Of a stretch of DNA of 64,000 nt, positions 46,084 through 56,041 are shown in pieces; the stretch's first letter is position 1, and every line of letters begins with the position of its first letter. A program made the translations under genes and the position numbers. This DNA is from Voacanga thouarsii (Eukaryota; Streptophyta; Magnoliopsida; Gentianales; Apocynaceae): NCBI GenBank assembly GCA_026120185.1, contig JANUWF010001783.1, positions 8,399,001 through 8,463,000 of the forward strand, in the 5' to 3' direction. The notes beneath the pieces were generated by a model. That model was not told the origin of the DNA and ran no database searches. It worked only from the letters and a program-made list of their open reading frames with translations.

Positions 46084-46743
46084 TATTGAATATGGGTATT
46101 ACACTACATGAAATATACTCCACTCTTTGCTTTGCAATTGCTTGATGGCTGAGATTTTAGTTTGATGTCTACTTTTGTATGGCTAAGCTTTTTATTTCTC
46201 TATGGTTTTCTTTCTTGAGGCCACAGATTTCACCATGCTAAACCTATGTGGTAATTCTTTCTCTATCTCTTGTTCTTTCCATTCTTCTTTTATAGTATCC
46301 TCCACCAATGTTCCACCTCAAAATCTGTGTCAAGTTAGTGAATGAATCGTTGCTATTTGGTTTGCCTTTCAATTCTTATAAATTTAGTTTTCTAATTTGT
46401 GGTAAGGCTTGGAGAACACTCACATATGGATAGGAATGGTTAGATTGTGAAAGTTGATATGGTGGTGGAACAATGATCAATTGATATTCCGTTCTTTTTT
46501 AGCATTAACAACTAAATTTAAATCCTTTCTTTGTTCTCTGTGCTTTTTTCTTTATATGCATATTAACAATATTCTGCTATTTTTTAATTTAGTCCATATG
46601 TTTTGCTATTCCTGTGAATTCCTTTTTCTTTTCTGTTGATTTTTGCAAGAGTTTGCATTGGGAGGCGTCATGTATTTGATTCATGACATTTGTCTCAGGA
46701 GTTGAATTGTTTCATGCATTATTGTTTCCCATATTCTTTTTTA
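46084..46743. other. Spacer between DRT111 and GlsA fragments
   Basis: T-rich noncoding sequence. The first part may be the captured DRT111 3' region, the last part a GlsA intron, since it ends TTTTTTAGATTGC. No gene in it. Confidence 0.4.
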
Positions 46744-47155
46744 GATTGCTAGAAGAAAGGAGAGGGAAGCTGCTGGGTAGGCTTTTCACGCTGCTGCTGC
46801 TCTGAGACTTGTTAGTTTTACTGAGGAAGAAGATATTGGAGATGACAAGAGTGATGCTTCAAATGAGAAGGAGGAGGCATACATTTAATCATCATATTCA
46901 TACAACACTAAAGGTACGCAAACTACACCTCTCCTTGCTAATGCTGCAAAATAAACAAAGAAGGATGAAATAGAGAACCACTTCAAAGCTATCCATGAAG
47001 TATATAAGGTCTTGATTGACCCTGTTAGAAGAAGGGTTTATGACTCTACACAAGTTTGATTATGACATTCCCACTGATTGTGCCTCACAAGACTTCTTCA
47101 AAGTATTTGGCAGTGGAGTAGCTCATGTTGTCAATCTAGACCTTCCAAATGTTTA
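46744..47155 (+). pseudogene. Captured GlsA/ZRF1 (zuotin-related DnaJ) fragment
   Basis: ZRF1/GlsA proteins are J-domain chaperone/chromatin factors. The first block reads KEREAAG, a stop, AFHAAAALRLVSFTEEEDIG and SNEKEEAYI, like the segment before the J domain. The next, 46956-47060, reads KKDEIENHFKAIHEVYKVLI and DPVRRRVYDST, the second half of the J domain, then after a one-base shift FDYDIPTDCASQDFFKVFG. The J-domain core with the HPD motif is missing between the blocks, and the Myb/SANT C-terminus is absent. It is broken by stops, a frameshift and an internal deletion. Confidence 0.75.
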
Positions 47156-47199
47156 ATACTATTATGCATTTTTTTTTTTTTAGCATTCACATGGTGAAT

Positions 47200-48015
47200 A
47201 TAATATTACAATTATTGAATATACTATTATTTTTGTCTCTAAAATATAATCCCATATTTTTTTCTCTAATTTTTGTATCTATGTTCTATCAAAGTAGAGT
47301 TAGAGTGGAGACAAAATAGTCTCCAATATAGTTATGGACAAATTGGTTTTCAATTTTTGTTTCTAAATAGAGATAAAATATTATTTTGATTGGTCTAAAA
47401 AATTTATCTCCAAATCGAGTCAAAAAATAGTGATGAAAATTCATCTCTATGTTAGAAACAAAATTTTTTATGTTCATTTCTAATGAGAGACAGATAAAAT
47501 TGATTGCTAATTTTTGTTTCTAAATAGAGATCAAAGATTATTTTGATTGGTCTCAAAATTTTGTCTCCAAATCGAGTAAAAAAATAGTGACAAAAATTCC
47601 TCTCTATATTAGAGACAAAATTTTTTATTTTTGTCTCTAATTAGAGACGGATAAAATTTGTCGCTAATTTTTGTTTCTAAATAGAGACTAAAATTATTTT
47701 AGATGGTCTAAAAAAATTATCTCAAAATTGAGTCAAGATAGTGACAAAAAATCCGTCTCTATGTTAGAAACAAAATGTTCATATTCGTCTCTAAAATTCG
47801 TGACGGATTAGAGACGAAAATTTCATCTCTAATGAAGTATTGACTTTGGTATTTGACCTAATAATTTAGAGACGAATTATTTTTGTCTCTATAATTTAGA
47901 GACCAAAAATTCAATTCGTCTCTAATTAGAGAGGCTCTTTTTAGAGACCACGGCCCTTTTCTCTCTGATTCGTCTCTAACATTAGAGACGAGATTTTTCT
48001 GTCTCTAAAAGGTAA
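47200..48015. repeat. CACTA-3 right subterminal repeats
   Basis: AGAGACAAAA / TTTTGTCTCTAA units in both orientations. Two ~155-bp blocks around GATTGGTCTAAAAAATTTAT (47390, 47545, 47700) are tandem. Confidence 0.9.
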
Positions 48016-48029
48016 TTTTTCCCGTAGTG

Positions 48030-48939
48030 TGTGCTATCTTTTTCTACCATTGACAAGTAAAATTCCAACAGAGATATTTTATTCTCTTCTTTCAAAACTG
48101 GTTTTATCGCATTTGTATGACATTGTACAGCTCCCTAATTTCTAAGTCTATGCAAGGATGACTTGTTTGTATTCAAAACATGAGCCAATGATTGAAAACT
48201 TGTTCACTTTGACAGAGGAATTTAACGAAATCTAGCAGTGTCAATCGAACTCTTTTGCGCCTGCAATTTTTCATCTTCTTATGAGGCACATCAATAGTTA
48301 AGCCATTACCCCTTGATTGTTGCCAAATACAATAAACAATTCGAGATGAAATTGAATACAATGAAGCAACCATTTTCATTATACCTTGTTTTAGCTTACC
48401 ATCAACATTGTTATGTAACAAGATGATATTTATTGCTTCGTATTCTTCATTTGTCAAAGCCCTAAGTTACTTCCGTTCATGTTGTACTTCTGCTACTTCC
48501 ATGTGTATATTGGAATCAGTCACAATGTCTCCTATATTTGCTTGTATTTTGAAAAGATTACATTAGGAAATGGTATTCAAGTCAAGCATATATCAATATG
48601 AAAAGAAATTACTTACCAGTATTTAAGTATGGTGGCGGAAAATTTTTTGTTTGTTGGCTCATCTTCTGAACATGGTTTTTTGTTCAAGTCAAATGAAGGC
48701 TGGTTTGATTTCTCAGTCATTTGAGGACTTTAGTTGAGATCATGAATAACATCTTCTTCAATAGCCACATTGAGATCCGAAAATTCATTTTGCTTTGAAA
48801 GAACTTGGTGACTATCTTCATCATCAATATCTAAATGTGTGAAAAAAAAACATTCAAATCTATTTCGAGTAACGGCATTCGGTGCATTTGTCTTGAAGCC
48901 ATGATTTAAGAACCAAGAGTTTTTGAAAACTAAGAGCAA
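48030..48939 (-). pseudogene. Mariner-like transposase, N-terminal part (segment 1 of 3)
   Basis: The minus strand from 48939 carries an acidic leader (FSDLNVAIEEDVIHDLN) with stops. The helix-turn-helix region follows from 48457: MTNEEYEAINIILLHNNVDG, KLKQGIMKMVASLYSISSRI, VYCIWQQSRGNG, then DVPHKKMKNCRRKRVRLTLL. From 48172 to 48030 other frames give STLHRF-like and EENKI..LEF-type sequence up to the CACTA-3 junction, after which HDPTFIRMHNIVHIDEK continues at 37636. The order fits plant MLE transposases; it is interrupted by stops and frameshifts. Confidence 0.8.
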
Positions 48940-49315
48940 CTATATAATGGCTTCTACTATATGAATGAAACGTATTATTTCCAATCTTCTGGTAGGAATT
49001 TTTAATTAATCAAAATCCTTCAAATGAAAAGTTTTGGTGGGAAATATTAATGGCAACAAAATTTTGCATACAAAAAGTTTTAGTGGGTTCCTTCCAAAAA
49101 AAAAAAAAGAGAGTACTTATTAAAAAATTTTGAAAAAATAGAAGTATAATAACTTTAGGGAGAGAATGGAAAGTAGAAAAATAGCTTGGAGAACATTAAA
49201 TTCAAGGGCAATTTTGAAATGTATAAACAAAGTGGTATGAATTTGAGAAATTAACTAATTTTTCTTAAACTGTGTGGAGTGGTTAACTATGACAGATAAA
49301 TAGAGATGGAGGAAG
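48940..49315. other. MLE right terminal region
   Basis: Noncoding, with a poly-A run near 49100 and the right TIR at 49286-49315. GGGCAATTTTGAAATGTATA and AACAAAGTGGTATGAATTTG are motifs common in internal regions of Stowaway/MLE ends. Confidence 0.6.
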
Positions 49316-49364
49316 TAGATTATTAATTTCTGAAACTTATATATACTTTATAAGTATGCTTAGA

Positions 49365-49460
49365 AAATTAGTTGATTTAATCTCTTAATTTTTATGTTTT
49401 GGATGTTTAGGTCCCTTTTTTTCAAAACATAAAAGTTTAGGGATTGAATCAACTAATTTT
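49365..49460. mobile_element. Short MITE, 96 bp, deletion derivative of the 2206-2488 family
   Basis: AAATTAGTTGATTTAATCTC...TTTTATGTTTTGGA is followed almost directly by its complement ending GATTGAATCAACTAATTT. Ends match those of the MITE at 2206-2488 but nearly all the interior is gone. Confidence 0.75.
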
Positions 49461-50270
49461 CCTTCATTATTTGCTAAATTTCAATTGTACATTAAATAAA
49501 GCTAGCCTTTCATTCTCCTTGATTTCTGCAATCTTTATTTCTCAAGGCATCATGATTATTTTGAAACGTCAATTATATCTTCTTAAATGCATGTGCTTAT
49601 AGTAGTTATGATCATTAATCTCTATCTCTCCACAGGCCTGTTCCCCTTCCTCCTCTTTAAAGGGAGACAATTTCTTCGATACATTTTGTGTACCTTTTGT
49701 TTCATTTTCTGAAGCTCCTGAGCTTGCTACTTTTTGGTTGGTATCAACAAAAACATGCAAGGTCCGAATCAAGATCAATTTGTATGATCTAGCATTGGAA
49801 CTTGCCGTTAATAAGTCCATGTCTTTTGTGATCTTTTGTCACTTCTTGCTGGCATAGTTTCTCTTTAGAACAATGAAGTGACTATTTACTATGACCCGGG
49901 TCGTGTGATCCTCGATGACTAGTATAGCTGTGAAAAAAGGATAGAGACATTATTTTGTTTTTATGTTCATGATGTCGTCTTCTTGGATGATCAAAAAAGG
50001 CAAGGATGGCAAAGAAAGAGATTATTTGACCCTAGGCCAACCTGTTCTGATGTGCCTTGCTTCTTTATGTTTATAAATAAAATAAAATTTTCTTTTCTTC
50101 TCTTATGCATGTATTTCACTTTGAGGGCAAATTTTAGCGTAATGGTAAATTCTTCCTTTAATGACTTATATATTATGCGATACCTTCCCCTTATCCCGTG
50201 AGGTGCGAAGTGCATAAGAAGTTTGCAAAAAAGAAAAAAAAAATGTGTGTACTTTTACTTTCTATATATT
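49461..50270 (-). other. Unclassified interval with a weak coding patch
   Basis: Minus strand 49820-49569 reads MDLLTASSNARSYKLILIRT and VASSGASENETKGTQNVSKK without a stop for 83 codons. I recognise no family. The rest appears to be decayed sequence between the MITE and the older gypsy fragment. Confidence 0.25.
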
Positions 50271-50728
50271 ACATCATAAATTTCAAAGGAAAATGCTATT
50301 TCAAATTTTCATTGTTCCATGATCTAACTAACACCATGTCGTTGCAATCTTTACTTCCATTTCTATGTACTTAACCAATGATGTAAAGGCCCTCCCACGA
50401 TGAGTCTAGTTTTTTGTCATCTTCTGTTCTGCTGACCTTATTCTTTTAGAGCAATAAGTCGTTTTCCTTCAATCTGAAGGGTCTAACATTTCTATCTTTA
50501 AATCTTGCAAGGATGCCTTTGTAGTGTTCTTCCATTTTCGCAAATAGCTCTCATTTCTTGCAACAAGACTAAGTTCTCCTTTAATTTTTTGTTGTTAGAT
50601 TCTTCGTCATAAAACAAACATTTTTCTGTTGGAGACCCAACCTCAGTTGGGATCAGGGCTACAATTCCAAAACATACACTAAATGGTGATTCTTTAGTTA
50701 GGCCATTGGTTTTAGGGTTGCCCAAAAG
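50271..50728 (-). pseudogene. Older gypsy integrase C-terminus, interrupted by the Tat-like element
   Basis: The minus strand reads NPKTNGLTKESPFSVCFGIV, ALIPTEVGSPTEKCLFYDEE and LKENLVLLQEMRAICENGRT. This matches the end of the gypsy integrase core (TPF..YG..AVIP.E) and the helix that follows it. The upstream part is cut at 50728 by the LTR of the Tat-like element, so this belongs to an older, separate gypsy copy. Confidence 0.8.
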
Positions 50729-51422
50729 TGTTGTCGTACAAAAGCAGAGTCGATGGAATTGGTGATCGGCTTCTTTTCCGATGAATATAAACAGTCCGAT
50801 GGAAGAATGAATATAAGAGTCAGACCTTTTAAGAGACGTGGTTTCCTTAAACTTACTATAGAAAGGGTCCAAGAAGGTAGGAATATCGCATGTGAAAGCT
50901 AATAGGGACTGGAACCCGTGTGTTTCGATTGGTTTTGATTAAAAAAAAAAAAGAGTACAAAATTACTGGAATTTAAAACCAAAATAAAATAAAATGAAAA
51001 GCTGGTAATAAAGAAATAAAGGAAACTTCTGAAACTAACTAAAACTATGAATAAAGATAAGAAAAATGCATAATAAAAAGGGAATTGAAAACTTGAAACT
51101 GGTAATTTGCTGGATGTGTGTTTTTTTTTTGTCGTCTTTGTTCTGTGAATCCTTGCCCGTTTTATGCTTGTTGTGGCGTTGTAACCGACTATCTGTACGT
51201 AGAGAAAATCTCACTTCATGGCTCAACCTTAGCGATTATTTGCAGTAGTGTTTTACCGATCGTGCTGAGACATGGAGGTGACGACTCAATAGCTCATGAT
51301 TCCGATATTGATCGAGTACATCGGCTGAAGAATACTTAACATCATCATTGGCTTGGCGAAATTCCTATTGGTATCGGCTCAAAGTTACCGTTGCAACGGC
51401 TCGACTAAAGTTGACATCAACA
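50729..51422 (-). repeat. 3' LTR of the Tat-like gypsy, 694 bp
   Basis: Ends are TGTTG/CAACA: + strand TGTTGTCGTACAAAAGC at the left, GTTGACATCAACA at the right. On the minus strand it is preceded by the purine-rich GGACTCGGGAGGACG (about 51424-51438), the polypurine tract. Identity with 62336-63000 is high by eye, with scattered substitutions and small indels. Confidence 0.85.
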
Positions 51423-51734
51423 CACGTCCTCCCGAGTCCCGTTGCTTTATGCCACGATAAGGTGAAGTGACAAGAATCGTACCTCTTTTAATTCGTAGTC
51501 ATTCTTTTCTTGACAAAGTTGGAACGTCCCGATCTTCGTAGAAGGTTTTCGACTCCTCGGCTTTGAAACCTGCTAACGACTAGTCTTTAAATTTCACTTT
51601 AAATAGTCGTGGTCCCCATTACTCCTTCTTTACCGATACGAAATCTTTTTTTCTAAAAAACTCTACTTCGATTAGATTTCTATCCTTCCCCTGAAATTTG
51701 ACAGTATTTCCTACACTTCCTTTGTCAACGATTC

Positions 51735-54500
51735 TTGAATCTTCATAGCCACCCCAGTTGATAACACCTCTTGGCTTTGGTTCAAGCCGAAGCTAACTTG
51801 TACGCCTTAAGCCCTCGGCTATTGCTGATGAAGGTCATTATTGATTATCTGCGATTTGTCCAGCCGGAGGATTTTGTCCTCCCGTTGAATCGGAATGACT
51901 TTTCTATGGCCGGTCTCCCGTTTTCCTTTCGCCATTGGCGGCGCCCCCTGAAGAATATAGAGAATGGTGTGATCGCTGTCACACTATCTTCAGAGCCCTT
52001 TGGGATCAATAGGGTATTATAGATGTTGTTATGATGTCCAATTTTAATATGGCCTTTGATCGCAACCTCTTTGCTACAATTCTACCGTTCTGGTCGTCAG
52101 AAATCAATGGCTTCATATTTCCCCATAGAATATTTTCCCCGACTATCTTAGATATTTTCACCATCTTGGACTTCCGATATGATGGAGATGAGATCCCTAA
52201 CCTCCACGATGATAAAAGCATACCTGCCGTCGAGGCCCACCTGGATAAAGCCACTACTTCCAATGGAAATTTCATAGCTGCCCAAAGGGGTACTCCGTTG
52301 GAGCAAGAGCAAGCCTCCTTTCTATGGTTGTGTCTCTGTAAGTACATTCTCTGTTCTCACTCGGTTAGAATAAGCAACGAATACCAATATTACGTATCGG
52401 CTAAGCTGAGAAAGAAGAGGCGTTGCGACCTGGCCTCCTTGGTACTAGCCTTGATGTACCAGATGACTTCGGCCCTATCAGTTGAGAGTGATCCGACCAA
52501 CCTCAACGACCCTCTTTAGGTTATGCAACTGTGGCTTTACCAATATCTCCCCCAATTTGGTGTTAACAACCTCTCAAGGGATTCTGCCGACTTCTCCACC
52601 CAGGCCACTGGCTATCGGCTATTAAGAATCCCTCTAAACAGATCTTCAATCGGTACCATTATGTCGTATCTTCATCAGAACCGACTACAAAATGTGCCTC
52701 ACTTCTTTCCTGATTCTGCTTGGGAAACTGGCCCTCTTTGGTTGAAGAATCTTGTCGATGCATCGGAAGGCTCTCAACAAACCATCTAGGCTAAAATATT
52801 GTGTCCCAAGGAGCTCATTTTAGGGGCCAAACTAGGCGCATTAAGTGCCAAATCATCTTGTGAACTGTACAATCCTCATTACTTCTCTCGACAATTTGGG
52901 CTTATTCAGGACATTTTTGCTGATCCTGGGCATGTATCGTCCTAAGCTGTCATGCCCACTCTATCGGTTAAAGATATGCATAATCTAGCCAATAGGTCCC
53001 TGATTATTGTCCGTTCCTTCGAGTATCATCATTTTCAAATCGTCCTGGAAGCTACACCCAACTTAAATCTATGGTGGCGACTGATGAGCTAGATACTTTT
53101 CTCTGCCCCTGTGAAAACATGGTTGCTCAGGATGGCTAGGTCAACATCGGCATCAAGGAAAAGTAAATAGAGCAAGATCTCTGCCAATCCTGTCGCCGCG
53201 CCATCATTCCAACTGCTACTAGTGAAGAAAGCCTCCACGCTTCTAGCTCCTGAAAAAGAAGAAGAAGAAGAAGTTCTTCCTCTACTTAGGCGATCCAAAA
53301 AGTAGCAAGCTACCCACATCCCAACGATCACTAAGGTTTGGATTCCCTGTACTAAAACTTTTTCGATACTCTTCAATTTTAGACACAAGGGCTAACTCTT
53401 TATTCCCCTCCTTTGTAGAAACAAAAACTTAGTCAATTAGTTATTTCTGACTTTTCCTTTGAGTTGATAGAAACCATACCCCCTTTGTCACCTAAAAAGC
53501 CAATAATAGTCGAGGAGAAAACTTTAGCTGCTTCTCCTTCATCGGCTATACCTCCAACACCTGAGATGCCCGTCTCAAAGAAAATAGCAGTTGACAAACC
53601 TGTTCCACCTCTTGCAGAGCCAATCTCTGAACCCTCGTTGGTAGAGCCTCCAAAAGAAACTACTCTGCCTCAACCAATAATGTTTAAGGTTGTTGTGCTA
53701 GAGCTCTTGAAAAGCCTAATTGGGGCCGCCCTGCCGACCAACCAGCCTTCCCAGGACACGATCAGCCGAGCCCTCCTACTACTTACACAATCGGTTGATA
53801 CTAATATTCCTATTGAATTAAAGCGTTTATCAGTTGATTACTTAGGGCACATGAGGTTCACTCGGCGCTTCCTCTTGGACACCCAAAATAGGAGGGATGA
53901 AGCTTCTTGTCAGCTTAAGGCGTTGGAAGTACTTTGAGAGCAAGAAGCCTTTCTGCAATCCCATCGCCTGGAAGCCTCTGCCCACTTAAGCGTTCTTCGA
54001 GCTGAAATTTCAGAAAAAGTTAAAAAAATTGAGGAACTAGAAAAACAATTGCTAAAACTTCAGGCACAGCTAAATTCCGAGAAAAGGGCTCTGGAAGAAA
54101 GACTTGAGACAGAAAGCGTATGTCAACAAAACGCCTCCTCTGTAGAAGAGTCAGCGGCTAAATTTCTGGATAAACGGCTCATGCTGGAAGTAGAGGAAAA
54201 ACTACTTCAAATGGAGTATAACACTCGAAAAAACTTTTGGTCGGCATGAAATCCTCGTGGGATAATTTTCAATCCTACCTGACCACCATTTTTCATCATC
54301 TCGATGAGACTGGTCCATTGGATACTCAACCTAGAGATGTCGAAGTTCGTCCGCCCCTAACAGAGAAAATGGTTGTCGAGCCAAAAACAACCCAAGAAGA
54401 GGCGACTAGCCAAATGGAGAAGGAGAGAGAAATCCCACCGGAGACAACTTTACCTGAGGAAGATTTGAATCAGCTCGCTATAGTTCCATTTGCTTAACCG
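51735..54500 (+). pseudogene. Antisense ORF of the Tat-like gypsy: plant-mobile-domain-like protein with coiled coil
   Basis: The + strand, opposite to gag-pol, carries a broken long coding region. 51771-52790 reads EDFVLPLNRNDFSMAGLPFS, ILPFWSSEINGFIFPHRIFS, PTILDIFTILDFRYDGDEIP, EQASFLWLCLCKYILC, LRKKRRCDLASLVLALMYQM and LWLYQYLPQFG. This order resembles the plant mobile domain (aminotransferase-like) found in MAIL1-type proteins and in some Ty3/gypsy elements. 53464-54497 is Pro/Glu-rich, then a coiled coil (VKKIEELEKQLLKLQAQLNS). Stops at 52022, 52519, 52789 and others break it. Function in retrotransposons is unknown. Confidence 0.65.
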
Positions 54501-54686
54501 ATCGAGATGCCTCACACTCCGTCTGAGAAGAATTGATTTTTTTTTTTTTTTTTTGTGGAATAGGTCTAACTCAGTCTCAAATGTAATGGCCATATGATCG
54601 GCTCTATTGTGATCAGCTATCTTCATGAATGCAAATATTTTTCCTCTTTTCTTCTTTTTGCTATTGTTATTTTTTCTTTTCTTTTT

Positions 54687-56041
54687 TTACTCTTTTACTG
54701 CCATAGTTCCTTCCCAATATGTAGAATAGAATTTTTTCAAATATTTTCCGTTTATGGCATTACTTACCTCTTTTCCATTGGGTGTCATCAGCCAGTAAGT
54801 CCCTCCATCAAAAACCTGTGTAACAAGAAAATGTCCTTCCCAGGAAGCGAACCACTTACCATAATATGGGTCTTTTGGTGTAACTGGTTGTATGGTTTTC
54901 CAAACTATATCTCTTTCCTGAAAGTTCTTCCCCCACACTCTCCGGTTGTAGGCTCTTGCTACCTTTTCCTTGTGCCTTTTGATATTTTCTAGTACTACCC
55001 ATCAGTTTTCTTCAAACTAATCTAAACTCATATCCAAGGCCAACTTGTAATCTTTAACTGACAAACAATGTTGGTAAGCTACTCAAGCCGATCGTAATAA
55101 TAACTAAGCAGGTGATATCCATCCTGCCCATACGTCAGCCTAAATGGCGTGAAACCTGTAGCAGTTTTGAAGGCATTCCGATAAGTCCACAGAACCTCTT
55201 GGAGTGTTTCGTGCCACCTTCTAGGATTATCCTCCAATGACTTTCGGATCATGCTAATCAAGGTCTTATTTGTAGTTTCAACTTGATCGTTGGTCTATGC
55301 ATAATACGAGGATGAATGTAATAGTTTTGACTTTGAATTGAGTTAAAAATTACGTACCTTATCTCCTATGAACATAGTTCTTTGGTCTGTCATTATTGTT
55401 TCAGGTATGCTGAACCAGAACAGGATACTCTGCTGAAGGAAAGTAATAATGGCAGGTTGGGTTACCCTAGTCAGGGCTTGTGCCTCTACCCACTTGGTGA
55501 AATAATCTGTTGTCACCAAGATAAATGTGTGCCCTTTAGTCAATGGCGGATGAATCTTGTCGATGACATTTAGAGTCCAACCCCTAAAAGGCCACGGCTT
55601 GATGATAGGATACAATTCCACAGAAGGCGCATGTATCAAATGACCATACTTCTGACACACCTCACATCCAACTACATAAACTATGCAGCCCGTGGTCATA
55701 GAGGGCCAATAAAATCCATGATGTTGTAGTGTCCATTTTAGCTTTGAACCTGTCTGGTGAGCACCGCATAGGCCTTCATGCACCTCGGCTAACACCTATG
55801 ACGCTTTTTACTTTGACAAATATTTTAGTAAAACTCCTAAATGGCTTCTTTTGAATAAATCATTTTCGATCAGTACAAAATTCAACGCCTTACGTTTTAA
55901 TGCCCGTGACACGTGACCAGTAGGTTTTTGTAAATAGGAAACGATATCAAAACGCCAATCTTCTTCGTGTTCCTCTCCCGATATCTGTTGGCACATTACT
56001 ACCTTGGCTCTTTTCCTGAATCTTGAAGCCATTTGAGCCAA
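54687..56041 (-). pseudogene. Tat-like gypsy integrase (degenerate)
   Basis: The minus strand from about 55795 reads the zinc-binding HHCC part (EVHEGLCGAHQTG ... CEVCQKYG), then WPFRGWTLNVIDKIHPPLTK, the first catalytic Asp in LVTTDYFTKWVEA, the second in IMTDQRTMFIG, the Glu in QVETTNKTLI, and RRWHETLQEVLWTYRNAFKT. After stops and a frame change, 54938-54687 gives the C-terminal part YYGKWFASWEGHFLVTQVFD and NAINGKYLKKFYSTYWEG. Integrase inserts the cDNA into the genome. The active-site residues survive but the reading frame does not. Confidence 0.88.

Larger units (their letters stand above)
37637..48029. mobile_element. CACTA-3, 10.4 kb gene-carrying (Pack-type) CACTA transposon
   Basis: Ends are CACTACGGGAAAA and its complement TTTTCCCGTAGTG. 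The flanking triplets are CGT (left) and TGT (right), a near-duplication, and the insertion splits the MLE transposase so that the protein continues across it, which independently proves the boundaries. Subterminal repeats are TTTGTCTCTAA / TTAGAGACGAA, unlike CACTA-1 and -2. No transposase is visible. Cargo: a ~153-bp tandem array, a SINE-like unit, and genomic fragments of NUF2, DRT111 and GlsA, all on the + strand. Confidence 0.93.
32403..49315 (-). mobile_element. Mariner-like element (MLE), 16.9 kb with nested insertions
   Basis: The left end CTCTATTTGTTCCTATTTAT...TCA and right end (complement) CTTCCTCCATCTCTATTTAT...TCA form ~30-bp Stowaway-type TIRs flanked by TA (32401-32402, 49316-49317). 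A minus-strand plant MLE transposase lies between them. Removing CACTA-3 (10.4 kb), the solo LTR at 35164-36930 and their duplications leaves about 4.7 kb, a usual size for plant MLEs. The extra cargo is a VIN3-like fragment and an unknown ORF. The ends also match the MITE at 946-1255. Confidence 0.75.
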
